A stretch of 64,000 bases of DNA, from contig CM033113.1 of assembly GCA_019321725.1 (NCBI GenBank), forward strand, positions 2,976,001 through 3,040,000. Direction: 5' to 3'. The stretch is from Paulownia fortunei. Its lineage: Eukaryota > Streptophyta > Magnoliopsida > Lamiales > Paulowniaceae. Under the pieces are notes generated by a model. That model was given only the letters and a program-made list of their open reading frames with translations. It did no database searches and was not told the DNA's origin. Position numbers and translations under genes: made by a program. Shown piece by piece: positions 13,701 to 27,784 of the stretch. How positions within the stretch are numbered: position 1 is the stretch's first letter; every line of letters starts with the position of its first letter.

Positions 13701-16321
13701 TACGAGGGGTATGGTATATATAATTCAGTATGGAATTCCTGATGCTTAAAAATAATGTCAACGAAATAGTGTTATAGTTTGGGAAATATAAATCATAAAA
13801 CATCAAGTTTGGACTTTGGACTACCTATTTTATAATACTGATTACTGAATTCCCTATTATTACCATCTACTCGTTCGGCCTAGCAATTGGGCTTTCATAG
13901 TACTTTTTTGAATTTTTAACATGATTTATAAAGGTATATAATAATCTACATTAGAAGTATCTTTCATCGACCCTTTACAAAAGTTATGAAATCAATTTAT
14001 CCGAGATTAATTTGTACTAAAATTAATTATTATGAAAACAAATTTATTAGATCAATTTTTTTAAACAAATTTTCAGAATCTTGGCCAAACTCACCCTAAT
14101 CATCTGTCATTTTCTTGTCAACAAAAAGGTAGTAACAATAATATATAGTTTCTTTTTTTATCAACTCATTTGTTTATTTATACTTATTTAAGAGTGACAA
14201 GTGTTAATTTAAAAAACATTAAAATAAAATAGAATTAATCATAAATTAAAAGGGTTTAGCTAAATTTTAGAAAATAGTATAACCTCTTATACGTATAATA
14301 TATAAAATATTACCTTAAAAAGACATGAATTTTATAAGATTGAATTAAGGATCTAAAAGTTTATTAAATATACAAATTTATGAAATTTTAAAAACTAAAT
14401 AGAGGTGTACTTTAATTTTTTTTGAATCTTATGAATTTAATGCTCTTTTATTTTATATTTTCACTAAACAAACATTTGATAATTTATGTGACAAAAACTT
14501 AATAGTTTATCTAAAAATAGGATAATTATTATTGCATCGCACTCTATACTTCATCTTAGGAGCTGCATTGTATAATTTTAGTAGGAAACAAAAACTATAC
14601 AAGTGCAGTCCTAAGAAGACGGAATAATTTACTGAACGCCTTTTTTCTATTTGTCTCTCTGTTTCCCAAAACTCTTGTACTTCTTTTCCGTCTGGGTTTT
14701 CACCAAAAGTCTTCAGCATCCTTCTCAAAAACCCTTATATATGCAAAGACTCGAAAATTTTTGTTTGTACAAACAAGTCGTTTCTTGGATGCCATCAAAC
14801 TTGTGAGTGATAACACATTCGTTAATAAACAAATTACCGCCTGTTTTCATGTTCGATATATGCTTGCAGGATTTCTCGTTCTGTCTCTTTTTTTTTTTAT
14901 ATATATATTCCTACTATTGTGCTTTTTTGCTTTACCCCTTGTGGGGATGAGTAATTGTTGAAGTAATTTAGTCTTCTGATCAATCGGGTTTTGGAGCTTA
15001 ACGTTGCATATTTAATTCTTGAATGATTACTTTGGTACCGTTGTATGATTAAAAGAGATACTGAAAAAAGTTGACTTAGTTATGGCTGTGAAGCGAATCA
15101 AGCGATAATGTTGGACCTCATTATTGCGCTAGCTGCGGTAGCCCATGTTATAGATTAAATAATTGACTTGTACGAAGTTTTCTTTTTTCTTTTATTATTT
15201 TTGGTTTTTAAGCTGTCAATCGTCAGCATGGTATCCCGGACGCTCCTGTCAAGTATCTTTGATTCACCACTGGGAACCGGGGTCTGAACTCTAAATTGTG
15301 TCAAATTAAGCTTCATCGATCAACTTTATGTATTTGTGTTGGCTTTTCTGTTTTTCTTTGGTGGGAAAGAGAATTATTTCCACTTCTTTGAAAGAGAGGG
15401 CCCCTCCAGTTGTATGCCGGTTGGCATGTTATTGGGTTGAGTAATTTGCATGGCTTAGTACAAGATCAAATGCAATAGAGCTGAATGGCTGGCTGCAAAA
15501 TTGCAGAACCATAGTGAAAAGAAATAACATTAAAACATTGCTGAAAGGTCCGCAGTTCATTTACCTTTTTTCTGTAAGTTTACATTCTTAGACTTCCGAA
15601 TTGAACCATTCATATGCAAGTATATGTTCGAGAATATGCTAAGTATGGCAAATGTATAAGATTTCAAACACTATAAATATGATGTATTTTTGCATTTATC
15701 TAATTTTCCGTCCCATGTTAGGGTACTTGAAATTGCATGACATAGTAGGTTTGTAATGCATGTCCATTGAAGTAATTTAGTTTTGAAACCTCTTAGAGTG
15801 CTTGTGAAACCAAGATAGGACAAAGCTGATTCTTGAGTTGAATTTTTGTTTTTTTAATTTCAATATTCTTGGAAGATGAACTTGTATGTGAACTTGGTTG
15901 ATTTATCCTAGAACTTGTGTGATTTGAAATTTATTGATTGAAATGTAATCATGTCACAGCACTTCACCTTTTCTTATCAGTCTGAATCTTGTGTTTTAGT
16001 TCTTTCTCTGCTCTCCACTCAAGCTCTAGCTTTTATGTATAGTAAGCATAATGGATTTTGAGGGTTTCTACTGTGAGTGTTTACTCATTTAATATCTACA
16101 TGCACATACATATATTACTCACTCATCACTTTTTGAACTTTCTTGGCATGGTTTTGGAAGTATTCAGCTCATAAAATGTGGTACTTTATGTTGGTGATAT
16201 TTTTAGCAATTCTTTCCCCTCCACTTAGAGAAAAATAAACTTTTCCTTTGACATCTTGCGTTAGGTGCCTAACACTTCAAATAAGACGTGGAGGCAATCT
16301 GCATGAAGTTATCTGAGAGTC

Positions 16322-19300
16322 ATGGATTCTGAAAGTAAAGGTTTACCTTGGGTTGCTAACTTACGCCACCGGTTTAATACTTTCTGTTTAGAGGCTGATT
16401 CCATCATACCTCAGGTATCATCTAATCCCACATTTTCATTCCTATAGGGTTCTCTGATTGCCTCACACTTTAGTCTTATATTTTTTCTCACATATATATA
16501 TATATATATATATATTTATTTTTTTTTTTTGGTGGGGGGTTGGTGGGGTGGGTTTGGGTTTAAATTCCCAAAAAGGAAGAACCCTTGATTGCAGCAAGCA
16601 CATGGTATTCTATAGTAAAAGGTGAGAGAATAGTTTGCTCTGTGCTTACTGTGCGGCTGCGTTCAGTTTAGTTCTTCTTCCATGCTCTGAAACAGCCTGT
16701 TTACTGATTCATTATGATCTGCATTCGCATGAACATATACGTTATTCATTTATTGTGAAAGATTGGGATTCTGCTGCTATACTACATTTAACTTCTGGAT
16801 TTTAATTGTATGACGGAAGACTCGAAGTTTCTTCATTTCTTTTCGATATTAGGTCTGCTACAAAAATTGGTAATATGTAGACTGGTGAACTCTATATATT
16901 CTCTTTCCATTTTTATTGTTTTCTGATGACAAATTTAGGGTTCCAAAGATTCATGTTTCGATTTTAGATCTGTGGCCATATTTAGTATTTCTGTAAGTTT
17001 TTTGACAGAGATAGGCGTTAGGTAACTAATGAAGATGTGTTCCAATTGTCAGAGTCACTCCATGTTATTTGATCATTTAGCAACTTGATATCTGACTATA
17101 AATAAGCAATAAGTATTCTGTGAGATGCCAGAGATGTGAAAATTCTACGAAATAGTGGGTCTTTGGGTTTAGTTGTCTAAGTATGTTTAGTCGTACTAAG
17201 CTTTGAGGATCCAGTATTTCTCTGATTTACTCCTTAAGCTGCCTACTTCTTGGCCTTCTCTGAAGCAATATCTTACTTGGACAGGAACCAATTGAATATG
17301 TTCGAAACCAATTTCTTACAGCAGGTGAAAGTCTCAAACTGTTCTATTCGGAGCTAGTGGAAGATGCTCTCCCTATACTTAAGGTGGGTTCCCTGGAAGA
17401 GCATGGTCCTACCTCTCCTAAACAGCAAGAAATTACTGGTTTGCCTTCCCATAAAATGTCAAATACCAGTGTTGATGATGACCAGGAAGGGAGATCGGCT
17501 GTAAATTCTTCATCCCCTTTATTGCGAACTGAACCTGTGGGTGAGATGTATGACGATTTTTCATTGAAGGAAAAAGGTAATATTGGGATGAGGATGGGTG
17601 TTGTGGAAAATCCTGTAATGGAGACAACACAATCCTCTAAAATTGAAATTTTAGCCACTTTTTCTGAACCAGATGGGGAGGGTAATAATTTTAGAGGACT
17701 AACTGTTGAGGAAGTTGAATGTGATGCTCACACCAATTTGTCAACCTCAGTTCAATCTTTAGTGGTTGACTCTTCTGAAAAAACAGAGGAAATTTGTATC
17801 TTTCCAGAGGGCAAGTCTGCTGCTGAGCTTGAGGAGTATAAATTACCAGATGATGAAGTTACTTATTCTGCCAGTGCCTGGTCTACAGAAGCAATTCAAT
17901 CCTGTGGTAATGCTCAATTACCTTTAATTTTTCTTTGTAATTAGATCTTATTTTTAGGAGTAAATCAGGAAACATGGAAAGTCCTAACATTTAGGTCTTA
18001 CTCACCTACCTGTGTAGAATTGTATCACACCCAAAGTAGCTATTGAATGTTCAGCCCACATTAACTATCAAGTCTTTTCTCATTCTTCTGATATGGAACA
18101 CTGCTTACATTAGTAATTTCATGTGGAACACCCTACACTGTTAATATCTTCTATAGCATTTATCTATCACATACATTGAGATGACTGTATTTTGACAGAT
18201 TCTATCAGGTCTGAATGTGAGCCTCCAAATGGACTTTTAGAAATTGAGCTTGCTACCCTCTCTGATCCAGGTAACTTGATATTCTGTGTTATCCTTAATT
18301 TGCTAAGTTTCCTATTGTTTTCATTTTGCATGTTCTGCATCTGTTTTGATAATTTTGCTTGAGCATTTGTGTGGTAGGTACTATTTTTTGTGCAATGTTT
18401 TCTATATGTTGGATATTCTATGATTCTTGATTTTTAGCATGGGTTCTGATTGTACATTAGATTCTTATATTTGGCTCAAGATGAGTTAATTTTTTTCCTG
18501 GAAAACACATTATTTTAAATGTCAATTTTAACAGTTCTGAGTTCTTGCGCAATGAAATGAAGTGACTGTCACAAGACTGCAGTCTGAGGGCATTTTGGAT
18601 ATATGTAAAGAAGCAACAGCAAAAAAATGGTATCAAAATGCAGAACAACTCGCTTACAATTCATATTCTTTTTAAGGTCATTTCACAAAAGTTAATCCAG
18701 TTGGTGTTGAAATTTCCAATTTCCACTGGCACATCTCCAGAGAAGAAATGAATAGAAAAATATCTCAGACGCACGCATCCATGTTTCAAGGAAATTTAAA
18801 ATCTGCCTACTTCGTACTAATGTCACAGCAGTTCAATGTTTATTCTGCTGCCTTTATACTGCTTTCATTTATGTCAAGCATAAAATGTTAAAGCAACTCC
18901 AGTGATGATTTTTCTTTGGTTTCGCTTCACTTCAGGTTTGCCGAAACGCATCCACGCTGGAGAGGCTCCCGATAGTTATGTTACTGAACTAGGTAGGGAA
19001 GCCACTCAACCTAGTGGATGGGAGACGCTTGATGAAAGCCTCATTCTGGTGGACAGTGATGAATTCTGTTCAGATTCTGACATAGAAGCAGATAACCTTT
19101 TTTATCAGGTGCACTTTAGCTCTTCTGTAGATGTGTGCGAGTATATATGCATCTATCCTTAGTTTAAACTTAAATATAAGCTGTTCTTTTTATATATTCT
19201 CCAAAATTATGGCATCTAATGCTGAGATCTGTTTTACGAACAGAAAACTAAGACCCCTGTTTTAAACAAGAAGTTAGCCAAGAAACATTCATGTGAAACT

Positions 19301-19390
19301 GCCTCTCAAGGTATTGATGCAGAAACAGATGCCAAGAAATGGGAGAGATTGGACGAAGATTTCTGTGATTCTGACTGGGAGATTATCTGA
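16322..19390 (+). CDS. Conserved acidic plant protein of unknown function, C-terminal WEII
   Basis: Five exons: 16322-16414, 17285-17906, 18199-18270, 18936-19108 and 19244-19390, with all borders GT-AG and in frame, giving 368 residues. I do not recognise a named family. The N terminus (GLPWVANLRHRF, then EPIEYVRNQFLTAGESLKLF) looks folded and helical. The middle (about 65-260) is acidic, Ser/Thr-rich and probably disordered. The C-terminal part has three tryptophan motifs in acidic surroundings: WETL (291-294), WERL (353-356) and, as the last four residues, WEII (365-368) after CDSD. These fit the W-x-x-L/I/V core of ATG8-interacting motifs; this is inference only. A 5' UTR intron is likely, because pyrimidine-rich sequence at 14640-14720 resembles a leader exon. 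Everything from about 16556 on is repeated in block B, where the copy is broken. Confidence 0.8.
16492..16558. repeat. (AT)n, poly-T and G-rich tract at the edge of duplication block A
   Basis: In intron 1, an AT run (16492-16515) is followed by a T run and a G-rich stretch at 16531-16558. The G runs (G6, G4, G3, G3 with loops of 5, 1 and 3) meet the usual G-quadruplex pattern. Similarity to block B starts immediately to the right. Confidence 0.75.
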
Positions 19391-20869
19391 GTGGAAAATC
19401 TGGTAATCCTAACGTCATGCAAACAACTTTAGACGTGGAGCTGATATTAACGTAAAGAGGGGATAATGATATGGATAGATGCAAACAGGGCATCGGCATG
19501 GGTTGGAGTTTATTTATATTTCATTTTAATTTTTAGTAGTTTTCTTTTAGTCAATAATATGAAGTTGAAATATTGGAGTTTGCTTATGTAAGTTTTGGGA
19601 TCGAGAATTATCTGCAGCTTTAAGTTATGTTTGGAACTAGGATTTTATTGAGAAACAAGTAAAGAAAAAAGGATAAGCATGGAAATCAACTTCAATTGCG
19701 TTTTCCTTGGGAAGAAAAATAAGTATTAACCTACTTTCTGAAAGTATTGAGAAAAATTTATGCAATAAATGTAGTATGATTTAATAAATACATTACATAA
19801 TTATATTCTTGCCAACATTTTATTTGGCGTTTCCTTCAAAACCGAACAGAGAAAAATATTTTTTTTCCCAGTATTTTACTCTAAAAATCCTAGGGCCAAT
19901 CGTAAATTTTCCTTTATACCCCTAATTGATGACAATTGCTGATATGAGAACTAACCATAGTTTCATGGAAAAAATTCATTTTGCGAAAATCAATTAGACA
20001 AAAATCAATTTCCAAGAAATAAATATGAGAAATTGGAGCAAAAATTACAATTTCAGATTCAAATGTGATTTTTTGGGCAAAAGAGGGGAATAAAAAAATT
20101 AGACAATGACATTAGACATTTTTATGCTATTTCTCAACTTTGACAATGCTTTGTCGAACTCTCCATAAGCTCTTTTTGGCCAAAAAAATAGTCAAGCCAA
20201 CACATTATAAAATACAATTTTCTATAATGGCATGAATAACCAATAGAAAGATACAATTTCCTGTAAATGGAATGAATGACAAAAATAATAACAGATATAT
20301 AATTCTATTTCTCTGGATGACAATAAGTGACAAATGTGAAAATATGGTAAAAGATAACAGATATATACGAGTCACCATATTGTACTCTCTGAGATGCTGT
20401 ACAGCATGTATCATGATGAGCAATGCTTCATTATTAAGTTAACTTAAAGATTAGAAAGCAAAATCATCAACTTTGTTTTGGATGAGTAGAAATTGAACGC
20501 CTATAACATATCTAGATATCATTTAATCTGATCTGAAACCTTGAAATACAGGCTGAACTGTGTAAATGGTATAGATTACTCCACAGGTGTGAAGTGGTGG
20601 TCAGATTTTTTAACAGGTCTGTAGCCTGATCTGATCATGCCATTTGCCCTTTAAGTAGGACACTGGGGAAATAATCATCACTTGGATTACAGTTTGAATA
20701 GGAGTTACACTGCCTCTAATGCTAAATTGGTTCATAGTTATCGTTCTGTGGTGAATAAACAGGACTAGTTCTCTCTGATGCTCACAGATTTAGGGATGTA
20801 AATGTACATAAACGAAAAACAATAAAACACCGTGGTATCACATCTGTTTACATACCATATAAGTTTACA
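19391..20869. other. Intergenic DNA of block A, between the acidic-protein gene and protease A1
   Basis: Contains the 3' UTR of the upstream gene and, at the right end, the 3' UTR of A1 read on the minus strand. AT-rich, no coding region. The stretch is conserved with small indels at 33782-35260 in block B. Confidence 0.6.
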
Positions 20870-21966
<1,097 letters not shown>

Positions 21967-22853
21967 TAGTAATGACGTCTTACAGGAAAAATAACTCAGA
22001 AAATTGAGGTTCCAATCTTGCATACAATGTCATCTTATGGATTTTTGAGGGATTAATAGGACAAATTTTTAGCATCAGTTGCTTTTAGAAAAGGTGATAA
22101 ACTGCTTAGCTTTTGGGACAAACTGCAGTTTATTTAATACCATTTTTTTATTTTTTTTTTTGGGGGTGGGGTGCTGTGTCTGATTCCTAAATTTTTGTTT
22201 TAACAACATATGAAGTCTTATGCATCCCATTGCATTTTACAAATATTCTGAACTTCCTCTAAGGAAAAATCCAGATTGTAATTCTTTGAGTTTTCTGGCA
22301 TATATCTAAGTAGTGTAGTAAAGAGTGAGAAATCGTAGTGAGCACATTAGACAGTGTAGACAATACACTGTGCAGGGTCCACTATGAGCTGCTTTCTCAC
22401 CATTTGATCTTGATTTTGTATACAAGGCAAGTTGTGGCTGCAAGAGACAAACAGAAAATCCAACAATTCTATGTACTTATGCCTGCTTGAACTATTGTGG
22501 TCTTATTATATGTTAACATCCAAAACAGTGGAGAGAGACCACATCCGAAAATTTACGAATATCAACAGGTAAAAGAATTCTATTTAGATTAAATGGAGGA
22601 GCGTCAACGGAACTGAGTTTCTGAATTTCCCTCTCATTCGTAACTTGCCGGGTTTTCCAGGGTGTCACTCGCTTCCCTTCCCTCCATCACATTCTAAGTG
22701 GAAAAGCAGGTTTAAGGCATCTCTGAAGAATGGACTGAATGAATGCTATAAATACATGGTCCATTCTAAGTGGATACATAGCACTTCTTCTTTACATCAA
22801 AAAACTTACTTTAATAAACTAGATATCCTGCTCTCTAGTGCTCAGCTTTGAAA
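21967..22853. other. Divergent promoter region between proteases A1 and A2
   Basis: Holds the 5' flanks of A1 (minus) and A2 (plus). TATAAATA at 22747-22754 is well placed for A2. A T/G-rich tract lies near 22143-22170. The region is conserved in block B at 36358-37259, where TATAAATA is at 37153-37160. Confidence 0.6.
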
Positions 22854-23962
22854 ATGGCATTGGCACCCACTTGGAAGCTTATTTTTGCTGCATTGTTCCT
22901 ATTGGAGATTTGGGCTTCTCAAGCCACAGCCCGCACCTTGCCTGATGTTTCAATGGTCGAGAGACATGAGCAATGGATGACACAATATGGACATACCTAC
23001 AAAAATGACGCAGAGAAGGCTAAAGATTCAAAATATTTACGGAGAATGTGGGGTACATCGAGTCCTTTAATGAAGCAGGGACTCGGCCTTACAAGCTTGC
23101 CATAAACAAATTTGCTGATTTAACAAACGAGGAATTTCGGGCATCTCGAAATGGATACAAAGTGGGATCTCACCATAAGTCATCTAAAGTTTCATCATTT
23201 AGGTATGCAAATGTGACTGCAGTTCCATCCAGCATGGACTGGAGAAAGAAGGGAGCTGTTACTGGTGTCAAAGATCAAGGCCAATGTGGTAGGTCCTAAG
23301 TTAATTTTCTCTTGAGATATGTAAGTTGTAACTGTCATCAAAGAGATTGACTTTTTACCAACGAATATACAGGATGTTGCTGGGCATTTTCAGCTGTTGC
23401 AGCCACGGAAGGTATCAACCAGCTCACTACAGGGAATCTGATTTCATTATCTGAACAGGAACTTGTGGATTGCGATACAAGTGAAGATCAAGGCTGCAAT
23501 GGTGGTCTCATGGACTATGCCTTTGAGTTCATTATCGGAAATGATGGCCTCACAACTGAATCAAATTACCCGTACCAAGGAGTTGATGGAACCTGCAACA
23601 CTAAGAAGGAATCCTCCCATGTTGCTAAGATTACAGGGTACGAGGATGTCCAGGCCAACAGTGAGTCTGCGTTGCTGAAAGCCGTGGCCAACCAACCTGT
23701 ATCTGTAGCCATTGATGCTGGTGGATCCGACTTCCAGTTCTACTCAAGTGGAGTTTTTACGGGACAGTGTGGAACTGATCTAGACCACGGTGTCACTGCA
23801 GTCGGCTATGGGAAAACTAGTGATGGAACCAAGTATTGGTTGGTTAAGAATTCATGGGGAAGTAGCTGGGGCGAGAGTGGATACATTAGAATGCAAAGGG
23901 ACATTGATGCTGCAGAAGGACTCTGTGGCATCGCTATGCAAGCTTCTTACCCAACTGCTTAA
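22854..23962 (+). pseudogene. Papain-like cysteine protease A2 (SAG39-like), propeptide frameshift
   Basis: Exon 1 is 22854-23288 and exon 2 is 23373-23962. Compared with its intact partner B2, one base is missing near 23023 (GCTAAAGATTC against GCTAAGAGATTC), which breaks the frame inside the ERFNIN region of the propeptide; the frame is recovered only by an internal restart. The rest is well preserved: [43 protein letters not shown] and LVKNSWG are all present, so the catalytic triad would be complete. Exon 2 appears identical to that of B2 over 590 bases, whereas exon 1 differs at about a dozen sites. Transcripts could still be made, but a full zymogen cannot, unless the missing base is an assembly error. 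Confidence 0.85.
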
Positions 23963-25708
23963 AGTTGTTTAAAATTTGGATGAAGTTGTACAAGCTCCCA
24001 TAGTAAGATTGCGCTGTTTCTGTGTTTGGTGTGTCTCTTGTTCATGTGTATTTACACCTATGTAAATTTCATTCCTCTCTTGAACATTGCTTGTAAAGAA
24101 AGGGCTGTTATACAAGATATTCTAGTTTAATTACCTCCTGTGAGCCTGATGTTCTGCAGCCCCTTTGCACAACACTTTTGATAATATCAAAGGTATATGA
24201 ATGAGTAACTTTCAGATTTTACAGACAAACAAGGATTACAAAGATGTTAAGTAATATGAAAAACATGCAAGAGATACATCCTGAAACTAGAATAAATGAA
24301 TAAAGATGCATCACCTATGTAGAACGAACTCAAGCAAATTCCATTTCTAACCAATCCAGAGTGTGCCTGTGAGTGAGCAAATCAAGTAATTGGATACAAG
24401 TCTACAGAGAATGGCTTTAAGGATTACCCAGAGAGAGAGAATGTTCATGTGTGAGTTCCAGAACAAAAAAAAGTGCCAATATGGTCTGTTTGCTTTCTAA
24501 TTCATTATAAGCTTAATGGGTTTTCATTTCTTTTGAATTAATTATAAAAAAAATTAATGAATAAAAATTAGGATTGTTTGGCACATGCTTTAGAGTTGAG
24601 ATATTTTAAATGCATTAGTGTATGCTTTGGGCGCGCACATGTATTATGATTTAGATTTTTATGTCAATTTTTTTATTTCTTTTATTTTTTTTGAGTAAAT
24701 CATAATTACATTCGGGGCCTAACTTTGCGAGTTGTGCTAGGCCTCATTAGCGTCAAACATGTCAATGAGCATAGTATTGAATTCTAATTTCAATTATCCA
24801 AATTAAAAAAAAAAAAATTCCCTTGCCTGCTTATTCATTAAGCAACTAATTATTAAGAAAAAAAAATCCTCAAATTTTTATATTTTGGAAAAAAGGTTTC
24901 AAACAATGTTGCCCCTCGAAATAATGGATGAGGCCCAAATAAATTGCGCCGAATATAAAATGGTGTGATTCCCTGTTTGATGTGTTGAGTTTCATGAGTA
25001 TCTTGACTTGGAAATCACTCTCCTATGGCCTATGCTAGTAAACTGCATTTGGGGATATTGTGTATGCTAAGTTCACTCCATTCACCCAGAATAATTAAAA
25101 TCAAAATAATTATTTGCTAAAAATTGTTTTTGAGTTGCAAGCTTGCAGATTCTTTCCTTTTGATATATTTTTCTGATATAATGAAAAGAAGAGCATTAAA
25201 TATTTCACATAACAGGGACGTTGTGATGATATTTTCTTGACCTTCTTTTTATTTCTAATGCAATAATATATAGCTTTGACAGGGATCCCAGTAAATGAAC
25301 ACCGTAGCAAACCTGCTAACTCCGTTGTTTTGTGACAGTCTATTTAAGTTTCAACTGTTTTGGATAACGTCACAGACAAACTGATAATACAATATCGAAG
25401 AGCTTTCTATCTAAGCAGGTTATAAAATGCAAGCTTGTACAACAAATCCAACATAAAGAGAGCATTGCCAATGGAGCAGCGCCTACGTAAACTGGAAATC
25501 CTTGTCCATATCTTTATGCAGTTTGGTTCCTTGTTGCAAGATTAACATCATGGTGGGAATGCGCTTTGAAGAAACCTTTCAGAAGGAATTTAGTTCCCAT
25601 CTATATATACTCCATTCTTGAAGTTTATTCACTCAAATCATACAAAACCATACAACCTTCTGAAAAAGATCACTTTTTTCTAGTGCAATATAAGGTTTGA
25701 GAATCAAT
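23963..25708. other. Intergenic DNA between proteases A2 and A3, with A3 promoter
   Basis: A2 3' UTR on the left, then AT-rich DNA with no coding region. TATATATA at 25602-25609 lies about 100 bases before the A3 start and is kept at 40042-40049 in block B. Confidence 0.6.
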
Positions 25709-26839
25709 ATGGGTTTGAAATTTGATGGAAAAGTAGTTCTTGCACTTGTCTTGGTCTTTGGGATGTGTACTTATACAGCAACTTCTCGGAAGATTCCGGA
25801 CGCAACTATGGCTGAGAGGCATGAGCAATGGATGGATCAATATGGACGGGTATACAAAGATGACGCAGAGAAGGCAATACGATTCAAGATATTCAAGGAG
25901 AATGTGGAGTTTATTGAATCTTTCAACAGCGCAGGGACTAGGCCTTACAAGCTAGGCATCAATCAATTTGCTGATCTGACGAATGAAGAATTCCGCGCCT
26001 CTCGTAATGGATACAGAGTGTCCTCCCATAGCAAATCATCTGAAAGAACAGCCTTTAGATATGAAAATGTGACAGCAGTTCCTTCAAGCATGGACTGGAG
26101 AAAGAAAGGAGCTGTTACTGGAGTCAAGGATCAGGGCCAATGTGGTGAGTAAGCCAAAATTTTAGCCGAAAATAGTTAAAACTGTGAAATTACGTTTCTA
26201 ATAAATTTCAAATCTTTTTCTTGTTTGGGGAAAAAACAAATGGCAGGATGTTGCTGGGCTTTTTCAGCAGTTGCAGCCATGGAAGGAATCAACCAGCTTA
26301 CAACAGGAAAATTGATCTCATTGTCAGAACAAGAACTTGTGGATTGTGACATAAGTGGTGAAGATCAGGGCTGCAATGGAGGCCTGATGGATGATGCGTT
26401 CAAATTCATTATACACAACGATGGCCTCACCACTGAATCTAACTGCCCATATGAGGGAACCGATGGCACATGTAGCAGCCAAAAGGAAGCCTCAAGTGCA
26501 GCAAAGATCACCGACTATGAAGATGTTCCAGATGATGATGAATCTGCATTATTGAAGGCTGTGGCGAACCAACCAGTGTCCGTCGCTATTGACGCCAGTG
26601 GAATGGCATTCCAGTTTTACATGGGTGGAGTTTTTACAGGAGACTGTGGGACTGAACTAGACCATGGTGTTACAGCAGTTGGTTATGGAAAAACTGAAGA
26701 TGGTACAAAATATTGGTTAGTGAAGAACTCATGGGGCACTAGCTGGGGTGAGCAAGGATATATCAGAATGGAGAGAGACATTGATGCTAAAGAAGGGCTC
26801 TGTGGAATTGCCATGCAAGCTTCTTATCCAACTGCTTAA
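25709..26839 (+). CDS. Papain-like cysteine protease A3 (SAG12/SAG39-like)
   Basis: Exons 25709-26144 and 26247-26839 give 342 residues, a normal length for this family. Residues 1 to about 26 are a signal peptide. The I29 propeptide carries the ERFNIN-type helix ([30 protein letters not shown]) and [13 protein letters not shown]. The mature enzyme begins near VPSSMDW. Gln142 (oxyanion hole) and Cys148 in QGQCGCCWAFS, His in [11 protein letters not shown] and Asn in LVKNSWG make a complete papain active site. There is no KDEL tail or granulin domain. The CCWAFS form is typical of the SAG12 group, which works in vacuoles in senescence, defence and nitrogen recycling; that role is inferred. A3 differs from B3 in exon 2 only by five replacements within about 90 bases (26445-26532), including Tyr to Cys in SNCPYEG. 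The start is the ATG at 25709. Confidence 0.93.
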
Positions 26840-27784
26840 ATTGTTGAAGGCCGTCGTTTTTCAATTCTGAATTCTCAAGGATTTGTGTGATGTCTATAGT
26901 CATATATACCTGTGTGGTGTTCATTTTGCGTGTATATAGGCTTGTGTGCTGCTTTAATGTACATAACACAGTTCTGTTTTTTCTTCGGATCATATGCACT
27001 CAGTTGTACCTAAATATCATGGAAATTATCAAGTTTCATGTCAAGTTCACTGAAGGATCAATCTTGCATATGGAATAATGACGACTTTTTGTTCCTTTCA
27101 ATTTCGAAGATGGCCGTGGTGATCTCTGAAATGATGGCATAATTTTTTTCTTGTTCCTTTCATAGTTGTGTAGTTGTTTATCTACGAATATCCAATTTTG
27201 AAAAGGAAAATATCTTCCTAATGTTTTCTGCTAGAATTTTCATTTAAGGATCAATCTTGCATGCGATGATGATCAAATAATATAAACGTACGCCATTGCT
27301 ATAAAGGAAAATATCATGCTAAATGAGTAATGCTGCAATAAATACAATAAGTACCAAAGAAATGAGGCCTGATAAAAATTTATGCACAATAATCAAACAT
27401 CATAGGCATGCAACTACATTATTACATAAACTAAGCACAAATTATATGACTCAGAGAATGAGTTGTGTAAAAGCAACCATCATAATAGGTTGTCAAAATC
27501 CGAAAAGAAGGAAAATATTATAGCAAGCAATTTCCTTATCATGCCAATGACTTCAATCGCACTTATAGCATTATTCTTCCTAAATTATATGATAATCACG
27601 TAATTAATTAACATTTTTTTATCACATTTATTGCTCCATAATAAGTTACCGGCAGCAATCCAACGTCATGCAAAAAATTTATGCAGCACATAACTCACAG
27701 GCAGCAAGCTATAAATAGCTCGTCCTGGACTTGGAACCTCAACAATATTTTTCATCACACAAAAACTTTAGCATTGTTCAAATA
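26840..27784. other. Intergenic DNA between proteases A3 and A4, with A4 promoter
   Basis: A3 3' UTR followed by AT-rich DNA; no coding region. TATAAATA at 27710-27717 precedes the A4 start by about 70 bases and is identical at 42170-42177 in block B. Confidence 0.6.

Larger units (their letters stand above)
9109..14640. other. Long non-coding region, probably including a spliced 3' UTR of the UBA2c-type gene
   Basis: About 5.5 kb without a convincing coding region. The first 3 kb is T-rich on the + strand, as in plant UTRs and introns, and offers acceptor-like sites (for example TGTTCAG near 9882 and TTTGCAG near 11935). A donor-like GTAATG follows the stop codon of the preceding gene. A stem-loop lies at 11023-11063 and an LRR relic at 13521-13700. 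Beyond about 13900 the sequence is plain AT-rich DNA. Confidence 0.5.

Noticed and set aside
17281..17960. Exon 2 of the acidic protein as an independent intronless gene.
   Set aside because: Its frame opens with GTG and it is flanked by good splice sites that join to exons 1 and 3 in frame.
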